Source of the DNA: Pohlia nutans
Lineage: Eukaryota > Streptophyta > Bryopsida > Bryales > Mniaceae
Reading direction: 5' to 3'
Length of the DNA stretch: 64,000 bases
Assembly (NCBI GenBank): GCA_022496805.1
Contig: CM040086.1
Location: 5,024,501-5,088,500, forward strand
Position numbers and translations under genes: made by a program. Of this stretch, positions 21,854 to 32,927 are shown one piece after another (position 1 is the first letter of the stretch; each line of letters opens with the position of its first letter). Below the pieces are notes generated by a model. That model had not been told where the DNA came from, made no database searches, and saw only the letters and a program-made list of their open reading frames with translations.

Positions 21854-23099
21854 CAGCCGCAAGTAGACCTGTGGCTGTCCGGAATCATCGGGGTCCCTGA
21901 ATTGGTGGCCCAGATTTAGTGGATCCGATTGCTTTGAAGGGACTCCTTTTTGCAGCAGTAGGGTAGGACTCTGTTTGGGAGTTAGTTTTTAGGATTCTGA
22001 TATTAGTTGCAGCGTAGGATGAGAACTAAATCGTGGGGTAGTCCCCCGGTTTTTCCGGATCTGCGGGTTTCCCGGATCTGGTCGGCTTTGTGTTTTCTTT
22101 TTATCCAGGGATGTTCTTCATTCCTGGGGTCTTCTTTTGTGTACCATTTTTCTCTTTGTAAATGATCACAAGCATACTCTTCTACGACCAGAGCGGGTGT
22201 GTGTGTGTGTGTGTGTGTGGTTATTGATTGAGATGGTGGTCCAATTAAGTCCCTTGGTAGCCGGAAGAGTTGATCGGATTCTGTTGTAGATCTAGTTATT
22301 CCGCGCCCGGTTGTAAGGTGTGATCCGAAGTAGCGGCTGAGTGGATGGGAGGGGGTACTCCAGTCCTTTCAGAACTCCTGGACGGGTAGTCCAGTTGAGG
22401 TGCCAGCACCCGGGCAGATCATGTAACAGGAAGGAGTGGAATAGCTAGAGTAACCGGGTTCTGTTGTAGATCCAGTTAGGAGTCTGGGTATTGGGCAAAC
22501 TCATAGATTGTTTGAAGGCGGGTTGTTCGGTGCTTGGTTGCAGGGTATAATCCGGGAAACTGGCTGAGTGAATAGGAGGGGGTACTCCGGTTCTTTCAGA
22601 ACTCCTGGACGGGTAGTCCGGTTGAGGTGCCAGCACCTGGGTAGGCCATGTGATAAGGGGAGTCGGAATGACCAGAGTAAAATGAACTGTTAGGAGTCGA
22701 ACCAATTCCGGATACCCCGGGTAACTGTCCATCCCGGTTATCAAGTCGTTGTAGTAATTTGTAAAAGGGGGAAACCCGGGTTGCGCTTAAGTGACCGGCT
22801 GTGGGTTTGGGATGAATCTGCAGCTGAAGTGCAGTACGGGAATTACCCGGATCGAGGAGTTTTGTGAGGATAACCGGAAGGTAGTGAATTTCCCATCACT
22901 TGAATCAGTAGGGAAGGGTGTGTCTTTCAATCCAGCACCACTAATGTGAATGGAGAACCCTCTGAGGGGAAACAGAGGTTAAACGAAACCGGATCAGATA
23001 ATAACGGTAGACCGGGAGAGAGAAAGATTAGTAGAAGTCCTCCCCGGAAGGATACCGGATCTAGTCGTAACCGCGTCAGTCAGTAGCAGAAGACCCGGT
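21854..23099. other. Non-coding 3' half of the 4.57-kb element
   Basis: It contains a (GT)n microsatellite at about 22196-22220 and a 180-bp segment repeated twice in tandem between about 22270 and 22680 (landmarks TTCTGTTGTAGATC, GGAGGGGGTACTCC, AACTCCTGGACGGGTAGTCC). The inverted relative at 26527-28378 has similar sequence and a single copy of this unit. No gene is visible. Confidence 0.6.
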
Positions 23100-23287
23100 T
23101 TGGTAGGAAAGAGGAATTTAGCTGGCGACAGAGAGAGAGTAGTCACCAGCCCGGGACCATCTCCGGAAACTTCCCATTTCACAGAATCTCTGCGGAACGA
23201 TAACCCGGAAATCACTTCTACGAGCGCTCTTAATATGAAAAAGTGCGTTCTAGGGGAATATCCGGTATCACGTGCTACGACAGAGGC

Positions 23288-25961
23288 ATCGGTGAGAATA
23301 AACGCGAAGGAATTTGAGCGACGCTTCTATACGACATTGTACGAGGATATGGTGAAATTGCGGGCCATTTGGAATGCATGCGGTAGACCGAATCCTGAGA
23401 TTCGATCAGATGATGCTCAGAGGGCGAGGGCGGTTGCAATGTCAGCGAGTGCATTACATTGGACTGTATCGCTTGTGGGAAAGTCTGAACCGTTGGGCAA
23501 GATGGCAAAGCGGATGCTGGAGATTACTCGACATGCTTGGCATGAGGATGATGAGTGCTACCAGGCTGTCCTCCAAGTGTGCAAGGATTATGAGGAGGGA
23601 TTGCTTTGGTACAGCAAAGAGGATTATAGGAAGTGGGTGAAATATGCAAAGAAGCATTCGTTGGATCGCAACGTGGACGTGCGTCAAGATCGAAGAAGGA
23701 TGGAGCGGCTTTGGTTAAGACCTTTGTCTAGGGTTCCCCAGCAGCAGTACCTGCGTCTTGCTCGGAGTATGGCAGCACGAGCAATTGTGGATGGAACCAG
23801 ATCAAAACAAAAATATTACTTCAACAAAGCTTCAAGTGCAAAGCCCCCGAAGCAGACTTTAACGTGGGTGGTGGATCGGATTTAGAGGCGAGAAGCAGTC
23901 CGAAATGCAGTGCGGTGGATGTTGGTGGAGTCTGGGGAGCAGCAGCCAAAGTCAATGTCGGAGTTCTTCGCCATTTCGGTAGATAAGTTTGGAGGTGGAG
24001 GGCATCGTCAGTTCCAAGTGTTGGGTTCCGACATCGACAAGCCTATGAAGATTGCGTGGGCCACTCCAGCGGTGAAGACTGTGAAGGCCTTGAAGAAGTT
24101 AGAACATCTCATACCTCCAACGATCAGACAACATTATTCCAACATTGTTGCCGGAGGTACAGGATATCAAGGATATCGGAGAGGAGTTGCAAACATTGCA
24201 AGTGCTCGATGGGATTGGCAAGTACAAGTGCCGCGTGCTATAGGAGGAAACAATATGGGTCAACTTTCTATTCAATGTAGGGGAGGTTTTTTTGAGGAGG
24301 AGGTCGTGGAGATAGGACACCCTTGTCTATGGATATTTGATTGCAGGCGGGGAGGCATGGGAGGAGATGATGTATCATGGACAGATGTAGACTACAGGAG
24401 GTCTTTGGAGCAGCTACAAAAGTGGATGGCCGGAGTTCATCGATGGAATGCGGTGTTCTTGTTCCCTGTCGGAATAGACTTTGACGAGAGGATGCGGGAC
24501 TTGATGGTGATGCCTCCAGAGAGCACTATACGACAAGGCGTATGGATATTTCAATCAGAGACGGTGCCGACGAATGTGCGTGATCTGGTGCATGGTAGGG
24601 AACTAGAACGTCGTATGCAGCCTATTGGAGACGTGGGGATCCTGATGCAGTTTCCGAAGGATTCTAGTGCTACACCAAATCTACGGCATAGTACAGAGAA
24701 CTTGCCTTTGGCCTTCGTCGACACGTGGAATGAAGAGAGGATGCCACGGACTGCAGACAGATTTGAGAGATCGCCATCGGAGTTGTGTAGGCTCGTGAAG
24801 GCGTATTTACCAGAGGAGTGGGGGCTAGTGGTATTGGGTATTACGACTGCGATAGCAGACATTGTGGAGGATGGTTTTGTCGGTGATCAGGTGATTCTCT
24901 TTGATAGTTCATCCACTCGTACACGTTTTATGTACAACACTTTACAGGAGGTATTCGGTTCAGAGTTGCAGATGATACGCCGCGATGATATTGGAGATAC
25001 TGCAGGGCCATCGACCACAGTTCCTACTATCGGTGTTGAACGTGCTTCTATCTTTGTTGTTCAACCTAGAGACGAGGAGGCCGATGAAGAAGAGCAGGCA
25101 GATGAAGAAGAGCTGGGAGAGGAGTCAGAGGGTGATTCTGAAGATGAGGCAGAGGATGGTTCTGAGGATTATTCTGAGGATACGATATCTGAGTTCTCAG
25201 ATAGCGATGACGATGAAGAGGAGGATGGCGAAAGTTTGCACTCCGAAGATACACATGAGAGATCATGGGAGTACATGGCTTTTGGTGAAGGAGACGATAG
25301 TGCAGAGGATGAGGATTATGATCCAGGGAATTCATCTGACGTAGAAGAGGAGTCATCAGCCTTGAAGGACGTGAACAGTTTGGCTGAGGAGACCGAGGAG
25401 CGTTTTGACAGGAATGAGGAGTGCATTGTAGCACAAGAACCAGGAGTTGGAGTTGTTGGGGTAGGTGCTACATTCCAAAGTACTCCGTCTTGTATTTGTG
25501 ATGTTCCAGAGGTACGCGAAGAACCTATGGAGGCAGCAACTTCGTTGTCAGATGTAATTGTTGCACCGAGCTCAGTGGTGTTACCTTCACATGGAGTGAC
25601 TACTGGTACGGAGTCTACGACGCTTTCATTTGCATGGGCTTTGGCAGATCATCATATGACACTTGGAGATGACGGATTCTACCATGACCTCGAGGGGGTG
25701 AAGTATCGTCGTGTGGGAGAAGAGGGTAACTACACATATGAGCAGGTCGCCTCCATTTTAGAGGGTGACTTGAACGCGAGTAGCATTCCTTCTCCGGTGG
25801 CGGAAGCCATGGTGACAAGAGCATTGGATTATGCTGATCCCAGAACCCCTTCCGAGATTAGAGCACTGATCAGGGAGCAACAGTTGGAGAGCGAAACAGG
25901 AGAGGAGGTAGAAACTCAGTCCTCTCAGGTGATTCCTGAGACCCAAGAGATGGAGCAGTAG
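23288..25961 (+). pseudogene. ParB-like/methyltransferase-like protein, 3' part
   Basis: This continues the 17061 gene after the inserted element, in frame, beginning ASVRINAKEFERRFY. One in-frame TAG (23883-23885, between WVVDRI and RREAVRN) interrupts it. After the TAG, 680 residues are open. The order HPCLWIFDCRRG ... YRRSLEQLQKWM ... SPSELCRLVKAYL ... VVLGITTAIADIVEDG ... VILFDSSS recalls amino-type DNA methyltransferases: catalytic DPPY region, a short helix, a lysine/proline-preceded helix, then the cofactor loop and an acidic strand. DPPY is replaced by DCRRG, so activity is doubtful. A strongly acidic region (about 25065-25370) and a C-terminal tail with many Gln/Glu follow. Similarity is by pattern only. 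Confidence 0.6.
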
Positions 25962-26214
25962 TAGAGATTGGGAAAGGAATGTAGGTGGAACCCTTTGATG
26001 TAGTAGGATAGTGTAAATATTATTTACTTTGTAGTGCGTGCGTTCATTTATATGTGGAATGAAGCGTTTTGTTTTGATTTTCTATCGGATAGTAAAAAAA
26101 AAATATTGCACATTATGTTTGATTTTCTTTTAATACATGGAAAATTTGATATGAATGAATGTGTTGTTGTTATTTTGAAAATGAAAATATATGAAACCTC
26201 AGGGGAGTAAAATT

Positions 26215-26520
26215 TCAAAAAGGTGCAAATTTAGCACCGCTATGGCTATCGGACAATGCACTTGGCCAAGTGCAAAAATTCCTAATTCGGTGTTTATTGT
26301 GATGAGAATATAGCCGCATCTTGGACAAGCCATAGGTGTCCCTCACCAGTGAGGGCTCATAAAATGCTTCCATGCAAATACGTACACCTTGTTCTACTAG
26401 ATCTCTACTTGCCATGCCTTCTACGTACTCTAATGGGCCAATCTTTGTAGCTTCCTCTTGTCTACTATCGTTCAGTATATAGTACCAAGGTAAATAATAC
26501 TATGATGGAATATACGTAAA
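26215..26520 (-). pseudogene. DUF7869-type gene relic (C-terminal fragment)
   Basis: Read on the minus strand this contains VRICMEAFYEPS, matching YTNCMEAFWEPS near the C-terminus of the 870-residue protein at 5793-8405. The surrounding bases match both that gene and the relic at 48265-48480. The copy is cut at 26526 by the inverted 4.57-kb element. Confidence 0.65.
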
Positions 26521-26526
26521 TCCTTT

Positions 26527-28378
26527 TGTCGTAGCACGTGGTACCGGATACTACTCTAGAGCGCACTTTTTCGTATTAAGAATGCTCGTAGAGGTGATTT
26601 CCGGGTTATTGTTCCGCGGAGACTCTGTGAAGTGGGAGGTTTCCGGAGACTGTCCCGGTTTGGTGATTTCTCTCTCCCTATCACCAATTAACTTCCTCTT
26701 TCCGTACTAAACCGGATCTTTTCCTTCTGACTCATCCGGCTATGGCTAGATCCGGATTCTGTCCGGGTTGGAGGTTTATCCAACCCTACTCTACCCGGTC
26801 TATCCTAACCACTTAACTCGGTTTGACTTAGCCTCTGTTTTCCCTTACAAGGTTCTCCATTTGCATTTAATGGTGCTGGATTTAAAGATACACCCTTCCC
26901 TACTGATTTCAGTGATGGGAACTTCACTACCTCCCAGTTATCCTAACTCAACTCCTCGATCCGGGTACTTTTTGTATTGCCCTTCAACTATAGATTTATC
27001 TCAAACCCATAGCCGATCACACAAGCGCAACCCGGTTTCCCCCTTCTCCCCAAAATACTACAACGACTTGTTAACCGGAATGGACTCCGGAAGCGATTGG
27101 GTTCCTAAAGACCCGTTTTACTCTGGCTTCTCCGTACCCTGCAGTTACACGATCTACCCGGATGTTGGCACCTCTACCGAACTACTCGTCCAGGAGTTCT
27201 GAGAAAACCAGAGTACCCCCTCCTGTTCACTCAGCCACTAACCCGGATTATCCCATGCAACCGGGCGTGGAAAACCCCACATTCAAACCATCCCAACTCC
27301 CCTAAATCTTCTACCCGGTCTCTTAACTGAATCTACACCAGAACCCGGTTAGCCCATCCGGTTACCAAGGGACTAATTGGACCACTATTTCAAGCAACAA
27401 CACAAGCACACACACACACAACTTTGTGGAAAAAGAACATGCGTTTATACTTATTTACAAGGAACAGTGGTACACAAAAGACCCAACGAATGAAGAACAT
27501 TCTTTGATAAGAAGCAACCCCAAACGCCCGGATCCAAAAAATCCTCAGATCCTACAAACCCGGGATCCAAAAATCCGGGGAGCTCTCTCCATGGTTCAGT
27601 TCCTATCCTAAACTGCCACTAACACTTGAGTCCTAAAAAGTCTATTTACAAAAGCATTCTAATCTACCTACTCAAAAACTCTACCCTACGTGGCCAGATC
27701 CACTAATCCCGGATCTCGCTCATCCACGGAGTTCCCGGGCAGCGATTCTTCCGTTCTTCTTTCCTCCACTTGGTGTCGTTCTTGGTTCTCCGGGTTCTCC
27801 ACCTGGCTTGGAACGACCGGTTCGCTCTCTTGCGCACCGTGTCCCTCCTGCTGCTCCACATCCGGTTCGCCCCCTTGCGCACCGTGCGGTTGACTGTCTG
27901 GGTTACCTCCTAGCCCACCCTTTGGTCATTCCTCCCCACCCTGTTGGGCACCCATCTCCACCATGTCCTCTTCCGGGTTCAGGAAGTCAGCCGGACTTGT
28001 TCCTCCTGGGTTGACTGCCTGGTCCGGCTCCACTTCTTCCACAGACCAAGAAGTCTGCTCCTGTGTCAAACTCACGGTCCCCAGCAGCCTGTCCAAATCT
28101 CCCGCCTGAGGTGCATCCACGGACAACCGGAAGGTCCCCTGCATTTCAACTCCGGACACAGGTATTCTCTCTTCCCGGTTGTTGGTCTCCACCACATCCG
28201 GTTTAGGCACGGATAGGCACCCCAAGATTACATGCTCCGCCAACGCCCGGAACTCCACCAGTGTTTCCTCCACTTGGGCAGCGTACTCCCTCACAATGTT
28301 CTACACTTGTGGTGCCCCTTCCATCCCCGGTTGAGTGATCTTCGCATCGTACAGCCAAGCTTTGGTCTGTGCATTGTG
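26527..28378 (-). mobile_element. Inverted, truncated copy of the 4.57-kb element
   Basis: The end TGTCGTAGCACGTG is the reverse complement of the right end of the element at 18709-23282 (CACGTGCTACGACA). Homology runs back through the tandem-repeat region, the CA/GT microsatellite (27408-27422) and the gag C-terminus, to about 28378 (CGTACAGCCAAGCTTTGGTC), where a Tc1 element begins. The 5' two-fifths are missing. It inserted into a DUF7869 relic. Confidence 0.7.
27926..28294 (-). pseudogene. Gag-like coiled-coil fragment of the inverted element
   Basis: 122 residues starting MREYAAQVEETLVEFRALAE, clearly related to VREYSDKVEAFLVEFRVLAE in the gag-like protein of the 18709-23282 element. 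The following acidic and Pro-rich tails have diverged. Only the C-terminal part survives, because the element is truncated. Confidence 0.6.
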
Positions 28379-29797
28379 CATTACTTGTATAAAATGAAAG
28401 TACAAGCTACAAAATGACTTTACAACTCAAGAATGCAATGTCTAAGCAATGCAAATGACTACCACCAAGTATAGCCACCTTTTGCTTTATAAACATCAGT
28501 AGCTCGTTGAGGCATAGAGCATATCAACTTCCTAACAACATCAACTTCAATACTATACCAAATTTCTTGTATCTCCTCCCAAAAATCACTCTTGCTAGTA
28601 GGTTTCCTCTCAGACCTTCTCATGCAACGATCTACTTCATTCCAAAGGTGTTCTATAGGATTGAGGTCGGGAGATTGTGGTGGATGCCAAACAAGCTTGA
28701 ACTTTTGTGCAAGCAACCAATCTACAACATAATTTGCAGTATGCTTTGGATCATTATCGTGCTGAAAAATGACACTCTCTTCCTCTAAACCTTGCATGCG
28801 TATAGTCTCCATAAGTTCTGTCTCAAAAATCTCTCGATATATGTATCTATCCATCTTCCCTTCAATCAAATGAAGCTTACCAACTCCTTCCCAACTCATG
28901 CAACCCCAAACCATTATACTTCCTCCCCCATGTTTAATTGTACATTGCACATGCTGCTCTAAAAAACTTTCTCCACTCTTTCTCCAACAATACTGCCGTC
29001 CATCTGAACCAAAGAGGTTTAATTTTGACTCATCAGAGAAGATGACAAAACTCCAATCTTCCCAAGCTAAGTGAAACGATTACACTTCATTGCCCATTGA
29101 AAACGTCGTGCTCGATGCTTCTTAGTCAAAAGTGGCTTCTTGACTTTCACACGTGCTTGCAGGCCTTGCCTCTGAAGACTCCTTCTAACTGTATCATCAC
29201 TCAATTGCATGCTCATAGACCTTAACTCTCTTCCTATAGTTGCAGCAGTACTAGTACTTTGATTGTTTAACTTCCTCACAATCACAATCATCGTGCTCAT
29301 CAAGAATTCGAGGCCTACCAGGTGAAATTTTGTCTTTCACACTCCCTCTCTCACCAAATTTTCGTACTATATCACTGCAAGTACTTCGAGGAACACCCAA
29401 TAGTGCTGAAATTTGACCATAGGAACTGCCTCGCTTGTGCGTCTCCAAAACCGCCTTTCTCTCACTCTCACATCTCCTAGGAGCCATTATGAGTCACTGG
29501 AAACCTCTTTCGAACTCTGAAAGTTGTTGCACATGAAATCTTGAAAGCAATGTTAGCATCAAGACGGTGGTGGTGTGCACAACTTGTATGCATATTAAAT
29601 TGTACACACCACCTGCACATATTTCATTTTGGAGAGCTTCCATGTGGCTAATTTCGAAAGATATGCTGCTAATTAGATGCCATGTGTTCTTTGTCATTAA
29701 TGCAAGCCAAAAAATCCCCTACAGGTTGACTTTTTGATCACTGCTCTTTCTATTTCGGGAATATCACTCGTTGTTCGAACACTTGTGCTGACCACTG
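28379..29797 (-). mobile_element. Tc1-type transposon, decayed
   Basis: The right end, read outward on the minus strand, starts CAGTGGTCAGCACAAGTG next to a TA dinucleotide, as Tc1 elements do. The transposase lies inside on the minus strand. I could not find the matching left inverted repeat, so the left end is probably lost where the element abuts the inverted 4.57-kb copy. Confidence 0.65.
28459..29487 (-). pseudogene. Tc1-type (DD34E) transposase, frameshifted
   Basis: The N-terminal helix-turn-helix begins MAPRRCESERKAVLETHKRG with YGQISALLGVPRSTCSDIV and GRPRIL. A frame change near 29290 leads into a second DNA-binding part (SDDTVRRSLQRQGLQARVKV). Another near 29075 leads into the catalytic part: FSDESK (first Asp), HGGGSIMVWGCM, then QHDNDPKHT (second Asp) and SPDLNPIEHLW (Glu). 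I count 34 residues between the second Asp and the Glu, giving DD34E. The three parts are in different frames, so it is inactive. The full length would be about 340 residues, normal for the family. Confidence 0.85.
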
Positions 29798-30230
29798 TAT
29801 GAATAGAATCTAAAATGCATGATATAAAGTTTTAATTCATACATCAAATTTAAAATATCCCTCCTAATTGCATTTTATAATGCATCTTTGAACATTGTTC
29901 TTCAATTGTGGAGAGGGGTGTGGTCTTGTACGGATTAATCGTCTCATCCTATCCAATATCTGAATAATTTCCTACAAGGGAAGGGAAATACCCTTGTAGC
30001 CTAGAGTTTTACAAAAAAAACATTATTGTGAATTTTTTTAATTTAAACTATTTTTTCTTATTTTTTTTCTTTACAACTCCTTTCTACTTTGTGATCAATG
30101 TATGTAAGGGTACGCAAGTGATCATATACATTTGTGAATACTAATATGATACAGTATATAATATGTTCTTGAATTTCCCCAGCCTTCGCTTGTAATCCAC
30201 GGGGTTTAGCGCTGCAGCCTGCACCTTCAC
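29798..30230. other. Intergenic: dispersed core repeat
   Basis: 29800-29890 is another copy of the dispersed core (TTGCATTTTATAATGCATCTTTGAA). The rest is AT-rich with no gene visible. Confidence 0.45.
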
Positions 30231-30906
30231 TAGAACTTCACCTCCGGCACGGAAATGCCTTCCAATTTCAGCACTGCTTTTGGTCCGTACTTGCTGTAAG
30301 TCCACCCCTTCTGCGTGGTCGGCACAACCGTCGTCGATGCCTTAGACGTTGCCTCTACAGAGAGCTCATTCTCAATGTAAATCTCAGCCCGTGCACTGCC
30401 TCCTCCTACGGTGCTCTTTTTCCTCGTTTTCTACATCAATTGCACCTGCGATCCCAAGTACGAAGACCTAAAATTACTTCTGCTCCGTGATGCTAATATC
30501 ACTCCTGGCACTCTTCCCTTCTCCGAGACTGCAGCACATTGAACCGCACAACGTTTCAATAGACGTTAATTTTGCGCCATATCCAAAGACCTCACTAACA
30601 CAGTCAGGTACAAACTAACAGAATCCGCTCCTAATCATGCTCCCCCTCCGCTCTTCATCAACGTTGAGATTCAAACTCCACTAATTTCTGTCAAATCGTG
30701 CATCCACGATCAATGCGATTCCACGAACAAACGGCTCGCATCCGTTGCAAGAAAGCAGATCAAGAAAGAAGATCCGCGACTCAGAGCTCAAAAAATAATA
30801 TGAAAATGGAAACCGAGACGATAGACACACCAACGGAAGAAGAAGACAAAGCATTGAGAGCGCCTTGATTGAACGCGGAGACAGTCACGGCCACTGCGGC
30901 CGCCAT
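30231..30906 (-). pseudogene. Possible eroded nuclear gene, unrecognised
   Basis: Two pieces on the minus strand look like former coding sequence. At 30906 an ATG opens MAAAVAVTVSAFNQGALNAL, Ala/Ser/Val-rich like an organelle-targeting leader, and closes at about 30779. At 30437-30231 a frame ends with QKGWTYSKYGPKAVLKLEG. Codon composition is more GC-rich than the surroundings. I cannot join them or name the protein. Confidence 0.2.
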
Positions 30907-31163
30907 GGCCACTTGCTGCCTCCAATGCAACACAAGACACAGATGAGCTTGAGGAAGTCAGGCGTGGTGGCTATGGCGATCTTGCAGCTCCAAGTCCTGC
31001 AGCTGGCTAAAATTAGCTGGATTTCTACCCAAAAAAATGGGGCTGCTAAACATGCAAAGAACGAAAATGAACTCTCTTTTGCATGTAGCAAGAATGCTCA
31101 TCATGATATAAATATGTAGCAACTTCATGAGGTGATATCTATGGATATCATCATGGTATCACC

Positions 31164-31579
31164 TTAATATATCAAGGGTATTGCCGGATATTATAGAGTT
31201 ATCGTGATTGTTGTATGCACTGGGTAGCAAAAGTAGGTACTATTTATGTGGGAGGTCGCCTAATGTTCTAAATGTCATAAAGTGGTTCTGAGATCGCTGG
31301 TGCTATTCGAGATATTTATATCGTGATGAGCATTCTTGCTACATTTCAAAAAAATTATTCATTTTCTTTCTTTGTATGTTTAGCAGCTCCATTTTTTGGA
31401 TACAATCCAACTAATTTTAGCCAGTTTTGAGATCACTGAACACCAGTGATCTCGCAACCACTTTATAACACTTAGAACATTATGCGACCTCCCACATAAA
31501 TGGTATCTACTTTTGCTACCGAGTGCATACAATACTCACGATACCTCTATAATATTTGGCAATACCCTTGATATATTAA
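31164..31579. mobile_element. Foldback element, arms of about 135 bp
   Basis: The left arm begins TTAATATATCAAGGGTATTGCC and the right arm ends with its complement. The arms match through TATGTGGGAGGTCGC and TATAAAGTGG-like sequence to about 31300 and 31440. The short centre is a piece of the flanking element's arm. It is non-coding. Confidence 0.6.
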
Positions 31580-31582
31580 CCC

Positions 31583-31912
31583 TTAACCCTAAAATGTACC
31601 AATCCTTTGAACACAAGTAGATGCTAGCCTCAAAAATAGATATTAGCATGACTCAAATGTACATTAGGTGTACTAGAGAGGACCCTTGCATGCATGAAAT
31701 CTACCCAACAAATTTGACATACTTGCATTAGGAGGGCTCTCCAATATTATCAACATCTCTCCATCACAAGATATTTACTCTAATTGGTAGAGAATTTAAT
31801 AGACTTGCTAAAAAGACTCGAATGAGAGTCATCCGAGATTGTATGAGAAAATTACAAGGCTTTGATTCCGTTTGTGATTCAGTTTCTGAAGGCTGGGACG
31901 TTTAGGGGTTAA
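31583..31912. mobile_element. MITE-like element, 330 bp, TTAACCCYTAA ends
   Basis: The left end is TTAACCCTAAAATGTACC; the right end on the opposite strand is TTAACCCCTAAACGTCCC. The interior is non-coding. It is the fourth element of the window with these outer bases. Confidence 0.5.
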
Positions 31913-32927
31913 GTGTGGAGGCGACCTAAAAGTGGTCGTTTCCAAAATAGAAAGTGTTGTAAAATAAGCTAGGAGTGTCCAACTTGAGTGTTTTTTGGGC
32001 CTAACCTATTTAGAATTAGATTTCCTATAGGAATATGTCATTGGATGATTAGAAACGTGTTCATAAAAATTTAGAAAAAATAAAGAACATTGGGTGGTGA
32101 AGATGTTGGAACAATCTTCAAAAGTATCAAATTTGTAAATGTAGAAAATAATGCATGATAAAGTATATATTTTGTTTGGACATACAGAGATAGATTATAA
32201 GTTATGAATTTTAAATCAATCTATGCAACTTGATTCCTAAAATTTATCATATACAATTATATATATATGTATATATAATAAACTTCCAAAATGAAAAAAA
32301 AATACAAAATTATTTATTTATCTTTGGATTTTGGTATGATTGGCTAGAAGCACAAGGTTAATAAGATGCTTAAATATCGACTGGAATTTGTTTCATTTAA
32401 ATTATTAATTCTATACTATTCTTACATAGTGTCGTTTAAATTGACATTGAAACAAATTATAAACTCTAAATTTTGGCACCTTCTATCTATGTGATGAACA
32501 TTTTTATTTTTAAGTAATAATAATTTAATTTAGCATAAAAGATTGAATAATGTATTTTTATGAATATTCAAAGTTTTTCTTTTGAAATTTATTTATAAAA
32601 AATCTAAACGGTTTTGATAATATTCAACTTTATACTTAGATGAAATTTAGAGATTACACATCACAACTTTCATATTTGATAAACTTCAAAAATTCATAAA
32701 TAACACATATTATAACACAAGTCATTTAGTTTGTCGCAATAACCCCTCAGGAATTTAAAGGTTAAGGTGAGACCATGATGATATCCGTGGATATCACTTC
32801 ATGAAGTTGCTACATATTCATATCATGATGAGCATTCTCGCTACATTAAATTATTATTTTTCATTTTCTTTCTTTGTATGTTTGGTTGTTCATTTTTTGG
32901 GTAGAAATCCAACTAATTTTAGTCAAT

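Larger units (their letters stand above)
18709..23282 (+). mobile_element. 4574-bp TG...CA element with 5-bp target duplication
   Basis: The element starts TGTCAAACC and ends TACGACA. The target duplication GAGGC stands at 18704-18708 and 23283-23287, and removing element plus one GAGGC rejoins the host protein in frame (...LYIEA / SVRINAKEFERRFY...). Terminal TG/CA and 5-bp duplication are typical of integrase-type insertion, yet I find no direct LTRs and only TGTC/GACA as inverted ends. Composition (CCGG-rich) differs sharply from the host gene. It encodes a gag-like protein (19425-21853) and no reverse transcriptase. It could be a giant solo LTR, or a non-autonomous element of an undescribed type. 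A truncated inverted copy lies at 26527-28378. Confidence 0.7.
31004..32927. mobile_element. Inverted-repeat element with about 160-bp arms and nested inserts
   Basis: 31004-31165 (GGCTAAAATTAGCTGG ... GGTATCACCTT) returns inverted at 32764-32927 (AAGGTGAGACC ... CCAACTAATTTTAGTC). A further inverted partial copy of the same arm lies at 31311-31435, inside a second element (31164-31579). A third element sits at 31583-31912. No transposase is present. Confidence 0.55.

Noticed and set aside
19285..21862. Long minus-strand frames inside the 4.57-kb element
   Set aside because: GC-rich antisense frames; the plus strand carries the recognisable gag-like domain and coiled coil.
30231..30437. WRKY-like fragment (WTYSKYGPK)
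   Set aside because: It only resembles WRKYGQK in spacing; no zinc-binding Cys/His follow, so a WRKY call is not supported.
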